Assembly: GCA_028554755.1 (NCBI GenBank)
Contig: JAPTOF010000021.1
Span: forward strand, 2,963,501 to 3,027,500
Source: Cordia subcordata
Lineage: Eukaryota; Streptophyta; Magnoliopsida; Boraginales; Cordiaceae
Direction: 5' to 3'
DNA length: 64,000 bases
Part shown: positions 10,721 to 21,720 of the stretch, one piece after another
How positions within the stretch are numbered: the first letter of the stretch is position 1
How the letters are laid out: each line of letters begins with the position of its first letter
Program-made: the position numbers and the translations under genes
Notes under the pieces: generated by a model
The model's database searches: none
Seen by the model: only the letters and a program-made list of their open reading frames with translations
Told to the model about the DNA's origin: nothing

Positions 10721-10880
10721 GAGGTTAATTTAGGATAGGGTTTTTAAAAAAAACGAAATTGAAGACTTGCCTTCTCCAAAGTCATGGTGACAATCATAAT
10801 TCCACGGCAAGATGGCCACTAGAGGACCTACCTGAAAAAAGAAGTCCCACTCTTATTTTTGTTGGGGGGGATAGAATGTT

Positions 10881-10938
10881 TCGCAAAAGAAAGATATATA
10901 AAGATGTTTTCGCAAAAGAAAGACATATAAAGATGTTT
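10881..10938. repeat. 29-bp tandem duplication
   Basis: The unit TCGCAAAAGAAAGATATATA plus AAGATGTTT (10881-10909) is followed at once by a second copy (10910-10938) with one base changed. Confidence 0.9.
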
Positions 10939-11869
10939 AAACCATGTTCCGTAACGGTGTTTTAAGTAATGTTTAGTGTTTTGATCAAGTTAACACACTA
11001 GTTTATTCCATTTTGATTGTTCCGATAATATAGTGTTTTAAGTAATGATTTTATTCAAAATAATGTTTGAAGTAGTGCTTGTAAAACATCAATATTATTA
11101 GTAATACTACTTTATTCCATTTTGATTATTCTTATAAAATAGTATTTTAAGTAGTGTTTTTATTTAAAATAATGTTTGAAGTAATGTTGTAAAACATTAA
11201 TATGATCAGAGTTTCAAGGTAGAGTTTACTGTTTCTTTTTTTTTTTTTGGGTAATACTACTATCTCTTCGATATCTTTTCGACAATTATACCTCTATCCA
11301 ATCTCTTTGTACATTTTCATATTTTCTTTCACAAAAATAAGTACAAAATAACAGAAAAATTAATTTCAAATTATACCATATAAAAATATATTAAAAAAGT
11401 ATTGGTCTTATTCATCTATTTATTATTTTTCTTTGAAATTATAAATTTTCAATCAACTAGAAATATTTCTATAATAAAAATATTTATTTATAATATTAAT
11501 AAAGTTAATTTATCAAAAAATTAATTTTATTATGTTTTATGCTTTACTAATAAAATATTATTTGAAGATACATATATTTAATTATAAAAAAATTATCTTA
11601 ATTATTTCAATAATAATAGTAATTATAACAATAATAACGTGATATCAATATCTTTTATGGTCATTTTACATTCACCAACTAACTTAACAATTAGTTTTAT
11701 CAAACACATCTAAAACAACTCGATAGTGAAACAGTTATCTGCTAACCACTAAAGCATGACAGCTACCCGTTACTCAAAATGCTATCCGTTATCTAATTTA
11801 CTAATTGCACCGAATAGGTTATGAAAAAGACAATGCTCCAGATAGCCTGAAACGAAATTTTGAAACATC

Positions 11870-12250
11870 ACTTATGTTATTTTGAATTGCTTTTTATAAA
11901 CATATATTTGTTTATAATCAAAGATTAAACTTAAAAATTTTAAAAACTTAAAAACATAAAAAGAATTTTAAAAATTAAGAATTATAAAAATTGAAAATTT
12001 AAAGTTTGAGAGATTAAAAGATTAAAAATTGAAAAATCAAAAAATATAAAAATAAAAGATCTAAAATATTAAAATTAAATAAATAATATCATAAATAACA
12101 TTTTTAACAATAACCAAACAAATCATAATCTACTTTGTTTATCCAATAGTAAACTTTTTTAATTTTTTATCAAACAGTAAAACATTTTTGCTCGATAATA
12201 CATTTGAATTTACCAAATTTTGAAATATCAATAGCAGATAGCAATGCAAT
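11870..12250. repeat. Dispersed AT-rich repeat, copy 1
   Basis: It shares many words in the same order with 52985-53390, for example AGATTAAAAGATTAAAAATT and AAAGATCTAAAATATTAAAA. Both lie on the upstream side of a LecRK promoter. It may be an old MITE or part of the unit duplicated with the LecRK genes. Confidence 0.6.
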
Positions 12251-13034
12251 GCCAAATTGGCCCTAATTAGAAATTTCTATGGAACGTTGAATTTTCTTCC
12301 ATGCACGAGGGGCGAGGAAATGTTCGTTGCTAGCTTTTGCTTCTTAGTACCTTCCAGAATCATCAAAACCTAAAGCTCAAATTAGCATTCACAATATCAC
12401 ATTTACAGAAGGCTAACAAAGATGCAAATTGAATCACTAATTATGGACTCCCGTTTCCTTTGGAAATCACCATATTGATTATCTTCTAAATCCACTAAGA
12501 GTCTAATGGGCGAAGAAGTTAGAGGGATTTCCTCCCTTAGATTAGTCTAACTTCACCTGACCTTATCTCTCTTGAAAAAAATAATAATATAGACAAAAAA
12601 ACAAATATATGTATTGATAGGAGATCGGCTAGCACCCTTCCCCTAACCTGATCCAAACTGGCCAAGCCGGGCAAGCGTGCAATATGTGCGGCATCCCAAT
12701 GATCCTAGCCTAATGTGCTCTTACATGCGCTTCGCATGATACATGCTTTCCAAAGAGACGTTTCCTAAGGAATATTCTATAAATAGACCACCTGCACAAG
12801 AAAGCGAGATAATCGCATTTACCTTAAATAAAAACCTGTCATTTTAGAATATTCCTTTCATAAATTCCCTACTGACTTGGGCATTGGAGAGCCTTCAAAC
12901 GGCACTACAGCAACATCTAATTCTCTTTGTTTTGCCAATACCTCACTGGAGAAGAAAACCAACATTGTCTAATTCTTTACCGAATCAAATTGACGCCATC
13001 TGTGGGAATCAAAGCTTGAAACCTATTGAGTAAC

Positions 13035-13487
13035 ATGGCACGAACAAGGAGCTAGGTGGCAAGAGATACTCCATCGGCAAACAACAAAGGAGAAGATCAC
13101 GAACAAGTTGGCCCTTAGCAAAACGTGTAGCCAGCCAGCCACATAAACCTTACCAACCTTCTCAATCTCATGACTCGTTTGCATTTGCTCCGACTTCTTC
13201 AAGGAAAGTACCTTATCCTCACCATTCAATGACCCAAACATGCTTGGAACGTAAACTAACCACATTGGCAAACATGGTTGCCAACATTCAAAAGATGGTT
13301 AACCAAATCTTTAATGCTTATGGACAAATACCCTTAAACCCAACCACTTTCATATATCAAAATCAAACATAATACTCTCCCCCAGAGATATCTATAAACA
13401 CTCAACACCCATTACCTAACCAAAATGGTGAAAACTAGGAAGAATTGCTATGGCAAGGCAATACTAGAGCCAAAGGGCTGACAACGG
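13035..13487 (+). pseudogene. gypsy gag, N-terminal piece
   Basis: ATG at 13035 follows the PBS-like site at normal distance and reads MARTRS before an in-frame TAG. Degenerate gag-like sequence continues to the first solo LTR. Its join to 15289 is supported by the target duplication. Confidence 0.55.
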
Positions 13488-15288
13488 TGATGTGTCTTCA
13501 TATTTTGTAATAAATTCCACTATTTTGCATGCAATTACATAGATTAGAGTGATTAAAGTGATTTATTTTATAAATTATTTGATTTAGTCTTGTTCGAAAG
13601 AAAAAAATATTTTTTTTGAGGCCTACAAGAGTAATTTGCAAAATATTCGAGGCAACGGGAGTTGAAGGTCAGTCATAATTTGAATTGGGCTAATTTAATG
13701 GAAAAGTATTAGACTCAAATATATGTATCAAGGATCAATGAATCAAGGATTAGTTTCTTAAAGAAAACAAGGAAGTTTGGCCTTTCTTATAAATAAAGTT
13801 GTTGGTAAATTAATATGGCAAGTAGCCTTGGCATTAATTTTGGAAAGTTTTCTTTGTTAGAATAGTTTTGGTATTTTGCTCATAACTCTCAGTCTACAGG
13901 TCAAAATAACATGATGTATGAGCCATAGAACTCCTAAGAGGTAGAGTTACCATTCTTATAAAAAAAATAAAAAAAAAACACCTTTTCAAATTCAAGAGAG
14001 ATCAAGGTGAAAAATCAGTCACAATATGTTTGGAAAATTCCTATCACCTGCTGGACACATTTCGATAGTTTAGGCACAACTTATACTACAAAGGTCCAAA
14101 TTAGGTGATTCTTACAACTATGGAATGCTAATACATAGAGGTCGAACTTTTCTATTTTGAGCTCACCCAAATTTACCTTTAATATGGTCAAAATGTTAGT
14201 GAAAAAGAGGAAAGAAACAGAGGCAACAATTACCTAATTCAAGTGGGATTTGAAAAAGAATTTGACACTATTATAGATACCCACAATACACAACAAAAAT
14301 ATGACTTCGAACCAAAACTTTTGAACCCCTAAATTTGTAGAGATTAAATTGAAGAAAAAATTTGGGTAGAAGCTCTTGAGGAGAATTCAAGACTAGAAAA
14401 CTTCATCAACTTATTTGTCTAGGAAAATACAATGAGTTTTTCTCTTCTCAACTTTTTTTTTTTCACTTTTTGGTTTGAACTTTATTATAAACTAAATCCC
14501 CATAATTCAGGGTGATAGTTAAGAATTATTTTTAATCATGTCTCTGTATTTTGGGATTTATTTAATTTATTTGTATTTGTACTTTATCATATATTGTTTT
14601 CTTGATTAATCATTACTATACTTGTAGCTAGTTTTTGTTAGTTGAGAATTCATACTTTTGGCCATATAAGAATCTTGTAGATTCATATGGGTATGAATAT
14701 AGATTTATTAATAGGTCTAGGTTTAATTAATTGTTTCAAGAGTGAGATAAGTTATGTCATTGAGATAGCCTATGCTTTTGTATTCTCAATTTTCTACAAC
14801 ATGTTAGATTGATTAATTAAAGAAAATGGAGTGATAATTTAAGCCATTGAGATAGATTATGTCTCTGCAGCTTTAGTTAATTTATGTAGGTGCATTAAAG
14901 CGTGTAACTTAATCCTTTATGCTTAATTGAAAATCCTGGAGTTAATGAACATGAATATGATAATTTTCTTGGTTATTATCTTCAATCATGAATTCCTATA
15001 CATTTAATTCTCTCAATTTTCATGGTTGATTTCTGTGATTTTTTCCTGTTAATTTAGTTTATAGAGTTTCTTTTTTAATTTAGTTTAATCTAAAAATTGC
15101 CTTTCTTATATTAGTTAATTTAGTTAGTTCGGATTTTCAATTTTACTTTAGAATTTAGTTTTCTTTCTTTTCAATTCCTAACAATAATTTCAATTCCTCG
15201 TGGTTCGACCTGGAGTTGCCATTCGCTTAGCGAAGAGGAGTAATTTATGATTTTGTCATTGCTTGTTTTAATTGTTATTATTTGGCCA
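13488..15288 (+). repeat. Solo LTR 1 in gypsy gag (~1.8 kb)
   Basis: It begins TGATGTGTCTTCATATTTTG and ends TTGGCCA, with CAACGG directly before (13482-13487) and after (15289-15294). The usual gypsy duplication is 5 bp; here 6 bases match. The 3' part contains CCTCGTGGTTCGACCTGG, a sequence common near the end of plant gypsy LTRs. No internal domain accompanies it, so it is probably the product of LTR-LTR recombination. Confidence 0.75.
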
Positions 15289-15418
15289 CAACGGCTATAG
15301 CCGGAATGCAAATAATCCCTAGACCAACCCCTTTATACATTATCAAGTTTGAAGAGTTTGCCAACAAACCTTTATCCAAGGAGATCATTAAGGAACTAGT
15401 GCAAATGGACTCCGTCAT
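15289..15418 (+). pseudogene. gypsy gag, middle piece
   Basis: Reads IIPRPTPLYIIKFEEFANKP and IIKELVQMDSV between the two solo LTRs. It is colinear with the pieces on either side. Confidence 0.6.
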
Positions 15419-17350
15419 TGATGTGTATGATTTGTGTATGTTTGTACATAGTGTTTGCATACACTTCTTAGGATGGTTTGAGTTTAATTATATGCATTTA
15501 GTGTTACATTTGTGCACAATTAGTCATATATGCATATATCGTGTTGAAGTGCATAAATGTTTCAATAAATGCCTTATTTCGTGTTCTAGGCATGTTTTGG
15601 GAAAAGGAATTGACCTTAATTGAAGATGCATAGGCTATGGGACAAAGCTTAGAGGTGATTTGAAGGTTGAAAGATGAAGAAAAGATGCTTTGGAGGCTAC
15701 TGGTTGAGCACGAAGGCAAATCGATTAAGCAAAAAGCGAAACTGACAAGATTTGGAGTCATTTGCTCTCATGGCCGGTCACCTTAAGCAAGGCCAGTCAA
15801 CCGGCCTATGTGACCAGGAGACCAATGCGCACTTAAATTAGGCTAGTCACTCCATGCCTAGGTTGGTCAACCGGCCTCCTTGATCAACTTTGTGTGCCGA
15901 ATAGCTATTAAAGTGCGTTTTAAGCTCATTTCTTGGAGAGAAACTTTAAAAATAAAAATCCTATCAATCCTAACCCTTTCCCCACTTCACCATCACCCAA
16001 AAACATCAATTCACATCCGCACCAAGTAAGGATTGAAGCTTGTAACAAGGGTTAGAAAAGATTTGCTTTCCCTAATCAACTTTGTGTGCCGAATAGCTAT
16101 TAAAGTGCATTTTAAGCTCATTTCTTGAAGAGGAACTTTAAAAATCAAAATCTTATAAATCCTAACCTTTTCCCCATTTCACCAACTCCCAAAAAGATCA
16201 ATCCACATCCATAAGAAGCAAGGATTGATGCTTGTAACAAGGATTAGAAGAGATTTGCTTTGGATTGGAAACAAAATTTAGAGGAATTCTCTTTGTTTTT
16301 CTCTTTTTCTTGTAAATATGATGTTTAATTATGTTAGATCTTTGGGTGATTATTGTTGTAAATTAGATTAGGGCTTTGAGTAATTTATTTGTACTCTTCT
16401 ATGGCTCTTAATACACGCTTGTTTTATTGTTCTATGGCTTGATTCAAACATGTCCATGTGTTTGATAATCGGATATGTCTATGTGTTTGATGAAATGCCT
16501 AATTGAAGATGCTTGTATAATTTGTGCTTAAATGCTTATATCTTGCTATTGTGATGATTGATTGGTGGTTCTTAATCTATGTTTTAGCTAGGTTGAGTGG
16601 TCTTTAGCTTTAGACCAAGTAAATAGGCTTCCAACTAGTTTAATCGATCCTAAATGGTTTAGTTCTTAGCTTTAAACCCAGCTAATGAGTTAAACACTAG
16701 GATTAGACCTAATCAAGATCACCCAGGACCTAACTAACTAAGCTCGAAAATCCTAGGTCATAAAGACAACACTATACTCAAAGGAGAACTCACTTAGGGA
16801 TAGAATTGCATTGATGCCTAGAGGATATAAGGTTAGTTTGTGAGGCCCAACGAGAGAACATAGTTAATTGAGCCTAAAAAATAAAATTGGCCTAGAGAAT
16901 CCTATGCTACTAAGAGATGTTACGTAGGGATAGGAGCCCATCTGCAATTAGAAGAGAATAAGGTTAACTAACTAAGGTCCTTAATAGAGCACTCAAAGCA
17001 ATAGATAGACCTAAATCATTATCATGTCCCGAACCTATTTGCTACACACAATTGCCCTAGGTACTCTTCTACCTTGTAGAGTTTCCTTTCCATAGCTTGA
17101 CAGCCATAGTTCCTCTATTATTTTACGCTAGTTTAGTTTTAATTTCCATTGTCACAAGCTCCTTTCCATCATAAGAAAACCCACACACGTACATAGCTAT
17201 TCTTTAAGCATGCCAGCACGTAGAGACCAAACCAAGGAGTCTCCCTGTGAAGACGATGCCCGCACTCACTCACGCTATACTATTTCTGATTTTTGCACTT
17301 AAGGTTAAGACTTGGTTGTTTTTGCACTTCATTTCCATAAACAACGACAA
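15419..17350 (+). repeat. Solo LTR 2 in gypsy gag (~1.9 kb)
   Basis: It begins TGATGTGTATGATTTGTG and ends ACAACGACAA. GTCAT stands on both sides (15414-15418 and 17351-17355), a perfect 5-bp target duplication. The last base is A after A, not the usual CA. Near its 3' end TCTCCCTGTGAAGACGATGC resembles the end of Athila/Tat-type LTRs. It contains a ~190-bp tandem duplication (15883-16262) and CCGGTCAACCGGCC-type motifs at 15770-15890. Confidence 0.75.
15883..16262 (+). repeat. ~190-bp tandem duplication inside solo LTR 2
   Basis: ATCAACTTTGTGTGCCGAAT begins near 15884 and again near 16073. Both copies run through AGCTCATTTCTTG, TCCTAACC and TTGTAACAAGG to AGATTTGCTTT. The copies differ at roughly one base in ten, so the duplication is old. 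Confidence 0.85.
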
Positions 17351-18300
17351 GTCATACCGAAGTTGCCATATTATGATAGATTGGAAGATGTCATTGATCA
17401 TATTTCCATATTGAACCATAAAATACTCTTTCATAACACGATAAATGTGGCTTGATGTAAAGCTTTCCCCACTACCCTTTTAAAGACAGCTCAATCCTGG
17501 TATGATCAATTGCCAAAGCATTTCATTACATCATTTAAGCAGCTCTTACCAGTCTCATCAACAAGTTTGCTAATAGGAAGATTGCTCCAAGGTCATCAAC
17601 CATGGTGATTGGGATGAGGTAGAGGAAGGACGAAACGTTGCGAGACTTTGTCAAAAGGTTTAATGAAGCAGCCTTGAAGGTCCCTAATCTAGTAGATCTG
17701 TAGATATGGAGGCCTTTACATGGCACTCAGAAAGACAACTTTCCAGCTCACTAACGAGAAAGAAACCAACTTCATTGATCGATTTGATGGCAAGGATAGA
17801 GAAGTATATCTTGGTAGAAGATATGATTCTATCCAAGAAGGAGTGTGAAAGAGAGCTCAAAATGGAGCATGCTCCGACAAAGGAAAAGTAAAAGTATTAG
17901 GATGACCATCCAAGGCAGATAAACACAAAGCAAAGAAGGGAAGACCTAGAGACTTGTGGGAGACGGTTCTACATGTACACACCTCTCGACACTTCTTGAG
18001 CCAAGATCTTAGTAGCATTAAAGAATGAAAAAGATGTCAAATGGCTAGAAAATTGAAGAGCAACCATGACAAGACGGATAAAAGTAAGTATCGCCAGTTC
18101 CACAAAGATCATGACCACCTCACCAAAAAGTGTCAGAATCTAAAGATGAAATTGAATCCATGATAAGGAAGGGAAAGCTTGCTCAGTTTGTAAGCAAGCA
18201 TTAGAAGGGAAAATTCAACAGCCGTCAGCATAGCAAAAGAAAAGACAAAATGGTGCTAGGAATAATCGACATGATTTTAGCGGGCCCAGCCGCTGGAGGA
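17351..18300 (+). pseudogene. gypsy gag, C-terminal piece
   Basis: Recognisable gag sequence: KLPYYDRLEDVIDHI near 17360, SWYDQLPKHFITSFKQLLP near 17490 and RKDETLRDFVKRFNEAALKV near 17615-17690. Next come a histidine-rich zinc-knuckle remnant HKDHDHLTKKC near 18100 and GPAAGGE near 18290. These match the order of Ty3/gypsy gag. Several frame changes and stops are present. Confidence 0.75.
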
Positions 18301-18469
18301 GAAACTATAGCTAGGAGAAAAATGTATGTTTGATGACTCCAGGAAGCCCCAACTAACAAAATGTCCAAGATAGAGGAAATATCCTTTACCAGCAAAGATG
18401 TTGTCAGAATACTGGTAAACCATGACAACCTTTTGATAATTAATGTCATTTTAGCTAACTAAACAATAA

Positions 18470-19029
18470 GGAAGATGTTAATGGACACAGGAAGTGCAAC
18501 CAATATGCTATACTATAAGGCGTTCAAAAAGCTAAATGTCGATAACTCAAAGCTTACACCCTTGAAGAACAAATTGGTAGGATTTGCCAAAAATGGTGTA
18601 TGGGGTGAAAGGTGTTATAAGTCCACCTCTCAGCATCTGAGAGGGTAGTAGATACGTTAATCTCACCGTAGACTTTGTGGCAGTTAATTGTCGTGCAACA
18701 TTGATAGATTTATCAGGCATGTGACCCTGAACAAGTTGGGAGTAATAGTGTCCATGTATCACCAGATGATGAAATACCCAGTGAGGGATGGGGTGATCAC
18801 TATTCACAAAAATCAACATAATACGGGGCATACTATATAGCTTTCTTGAAGCCGATAAATAGGGAACCAAAGATCAAGAATGTGATGATAGAGGTCTTTG
18901 GAGAGAAGGATGATCCGAGAAGGGACTACCTAGTAGAAGACTTGGTCCCAATCGAGATGGGGATAACAGAACACAAAGCCCGCATCGGGTTAGAGGTCAA
19001 CAACGATCTCTGCGAAAGTTTTACTGGAT
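18470..19029 (+). pseudogene. gypsy aspartic protease remnant
   Basis: RKMLMDTGSATNMLYYKAFK (near 18470-18530) holds the catalytic DTG of retroviral-type proteases, followed by LTPLKNKLVGFAKNGVWGE. A further gypsy-like stretch (IKNVMIEVFGEKDDPRRDYL) runs to the copia LTR at 19030. The frame is interrupted. Confidence 0.75.
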
Positions 19030-20447
19030 TGTTGACATTTAGGGCTATGATGTTATTTATATTTTGATGATGAAAACCAGATTATTTGTTGAATATGTGA
19101 TTACGTATACTATACCTGTGATGAATGATTATGATGGACTTATTAGAACGAATGATGATATATTATGAGTTATGGATGAATGGCATATGAATTCAAAAGG
19201 TGAATGATTACTTTGTGAACTCAAGGGAGCTTCTATTGCGCTAATGAATTATTTGAGTTCTTGAGAAATTATGCTAAGCCTATGCCTTGGAAATGACCAT
19301 CTAATACCATGACCTTTGAAGAATGCATATATCAAGTGGTGTGGTGACATAAGGAAGGAGACGGAGGACATAAGGGGAGTGGCTACAGAATTTCTTTTGT
19401 AAAGTTGCATTACTTTTTGTCTTCTATCTCTCTTTTGCTTAAGATTGATATGTTATATGCCTAAACTTGTTTTCTAAACGTTTTCTAAATGTTTTCATGC
19501 CTTTAAAAATGATTTTATGTTGAAAAATGCTTTTAAGACTTGTCTTTAAGGTGATAGATCATGTTATTTTTGAAAAATAGTTTTTGAGTACTGTCGGGCT
19601 AGCTTTGCCAGGGTACTGTATGAGTTTTTAATCCCTTCTATCACGAAGTTTTACCTATGTTCTACCCTTTTCAGGGTACTGGACATGATTTACCTTACCC
19701 AGAGCTTATCGGGGGAACTTTGCCAAAGTACTGGTATGAACAAAAGTCTACCTAGATGCCTAAAATTTTAACTTGAAAATAGCTGTGGTTAGTACAATTT
19801 TTACTATGATTTTTCCACAACGGTGGAAAATATGATGTTTGGACTTTAACCATTGTGTCTAACAGCTATTTTTCAATTGAGGCATATATATCACTTATTT
19901 TGGAGTTTTCAAGAGAACACAAGACCCAAGAAAAGAGAGCTTAAAAGTTTGAAAAAGCAAAAAGAAAAGAGAAAACAATACAAGAAGAGCTTTATTTTTT
20001 ACAAGGCAACTATATGTCTTGTGTTGTTCATCAAATCCAACTTGTGCTTTATACTTTACAATATTATTATCTTGTAAAAGTTGGGATTTGGGTAGAGTAG
20101 GCTTGTGGGTTTAAAATTTGAAAAACAATTACAAGTGGATTTCTTAATTTCAGGTTGAAATCAAGGTTATATGGTTGGTCAACTTTTGAAAAGCTTAAGG
20201 TTCTTAGTGGAGTTGTTAACGTTCTTGAGTCGGATACTTAAGGAGTAGATGTAGGCTTGGTGGCCAAACCACTATAAACCGCCGTCTTCTCAATGTTTCT
20301 TCTTATCTTTCGATTTTGCTTGAATCACACTTCTCAACTTTACAATACGCTTCTACAATCAACATAACTAAAGAATTTTTTTGAAATTTGCAATCAAGGA
20401 TTTTCAAGTTCTATTCACCCCCCTCTAGAGCTAGCTTGCCATTCACA
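19030..20447 (+). repeat. 5' LTR of the second Sirevirus-like copia
   Basis: It begins TGTTGACATTTAGGGC and ends CTTGCCATTCACA immediately before a PBS-like site. No partner LTR exists in the window, so the left end rests on the TG and on the end of gypsy coding sequence. Confidence 0.65.
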
Positions 20448-20449
20448 AG

Positions 20450-20464
20450 TAGTATCCAGAGCTT
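20450..20464 (+). other. Degenerate primer-binding site
   Basis: TAGTATCCAGAGCTT differs from the copia tRNA-Met site TGGTATCAGAGC by a substitution and a one-base insertion. It sits right after the LTR. Confidence 0.6.
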
Positions 20465-20539
20465 GGCCTTATGGGGTAGACTAATTGTCTTGTAAGAAGT
20501 CCTATCATAGCATATAGGTCTTCTACATTTGATGAAGGA

Positions 20540-21566
20540 TTTTCACCATTCAAGCCACCAAGGGTCAACGGAATCAACTATTTGTATTGGCGACGTTGAA
20601 TGGAGATGTACATTCAATCGGTTGACTATGATTTATTGTATATTGTAAAAGATGGTCTGTACATTCCAATGAGAACGGAAAAAGATGGCGCCATGGTTAT
20701 CAAAAAGAAAATTGAACTTACTCAAGAAGATTGGACTCTGATAACAAAGAATTCTCAAGCATTGAATATCCTTCATTGTGGATTGAGTGAGAAAATACTT
20801 AAAAGAATATCTCATCACAAGACTACTCAAAAGGTCATTGAAGCCTTGGACATGCTTTACCAAGGAAATCAGAGTGATGAATCCGATAATGATGAAGAAG
20901 ATGAGCAAGTAACCAATCAGGTGTGCTTCATAGCCAACAATTAGGTAAATCTAGAATATACTACTTCTTCAATTGATAATGATGATTCTTGTGAAGATTG
21001 TGAGTACAAATTTACTATTAATGAAATACTTTATGTTATACATTATTTGCATAAGGATTTGGCCAATATTGTAAGGCAAAACAAGGCTTCTCAAAAACAA
21101 GTTTTGGAACTCAAAGAAGAAAACAAAGCTTTCTCAAAAGAAAATCATGAACTTGAAATTGACAAAAAGGCTTTGCATTTGGAAAATCAAGATTTAAGAA
21201 ATGAACTTGATCTTTATAAAAGTTTCTAGAAAGATGAGTTGATTGTTGATGAGCACAATTTACACTCACAACAAGAGAACTTTTGCTTGATAAAAGATAA
21301 AGAGGATTTGAAAGAGGTTGTTGAAAAATTTAAACAAAGCAAACAAACTCTTGATGTTTTTCTTGGTTCTCAAAAGGCTTTTGGAAAAGAAGGTATCAGT
21401 TTTTGACCCATCTACATCCAAAATTTTTCACAAAAGCACTTTTATCAAAAGTTCTTTAAGTAGGAATGCATCTACATCCTATGTGAGACATGATTTGAAA
21501 GTTGTGAGTAAAAATCATTCACATGTCATGTGTACTTATTGTGAAAAGAGAGGATATCCCCACTAG
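20540..21566 (+). pseudogene. gag of the second Sirevirus-like copia
   Basis: The N-terminal gag reads INYLYWRR, an in-frame TGA, then MEMYIQSVDYDLLYIVKDG (20600) and QALNILHCGLSEKILKRI. The frame then jumps after LDMLYQGN to an acidic tail QSDESDNDEEDEQV, so a large gag segment with the first zinc knuckle is gone. A Lys/Glu-rich coiled coil (21047-21229) and a knuckle remnant CTYCEKRGYPH (about 21530) follow. The order matches the 926-10720 element, with several stops. Confidence 0.75.
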
Positions 21567-21720
21567 ATGCAAAGTGAAAAAGTTATGTGAATTGAAAACA
21601 CTTGTGCTAGAATGGAAAAAGCCTAAATGGGCTATCAAAAGAACTAATCCCCAAGGACCCAACAAAAATTGGGTACCTAAACCCAAATGATTACTTTATT
21701 TCTAAGAAAATAAGTTTAGC

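Larger units (their letters stand above)
10726..12613. other. Distal LecRK-A upstream sequence and AT-rich DNA, no gene seen
   Basis: Bases ~10750-10830 match the LecRK-D upstream region at ~52697-52770 (shared words GAAGACTTGC and AAGATGGCCACT). This is the displaced distal part of the LecRK-A promoter. A 29-bp tandem pair follows at 10881-10938. The rest is AT-rich, including a dispersed repeat at 11870-12250 that recurs at 52985-53390. I see no coding potential. Confidence 0.6.
12614..19029 (+). mobile_element. Ty3/gypsy remnant (5' LTR, gag, protease) broken by two solo LTRs
   Basis: A plus-strand gypsy can be followed through four pieces. The first is the LTR end and PBS region (12614-13006, TATA at 12778-12785, PBS-like TTGACGCCATCTGTGGG at 12990-13006), then gag start 13035-13487. 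Gag continues at 15289-15418 and again from 17351 to ~18300, and protease follows at ~18470-18860. The gaps are two solo LTRs with their own target duplications. It stops at 19030, where a copia LTR begins. RT, RNase H, integrase and 3' LTR are not seen, so it is a truncated relic. The LTR start at 12614 is a guess from a TG dinucleotide. Confidence 0.8.
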
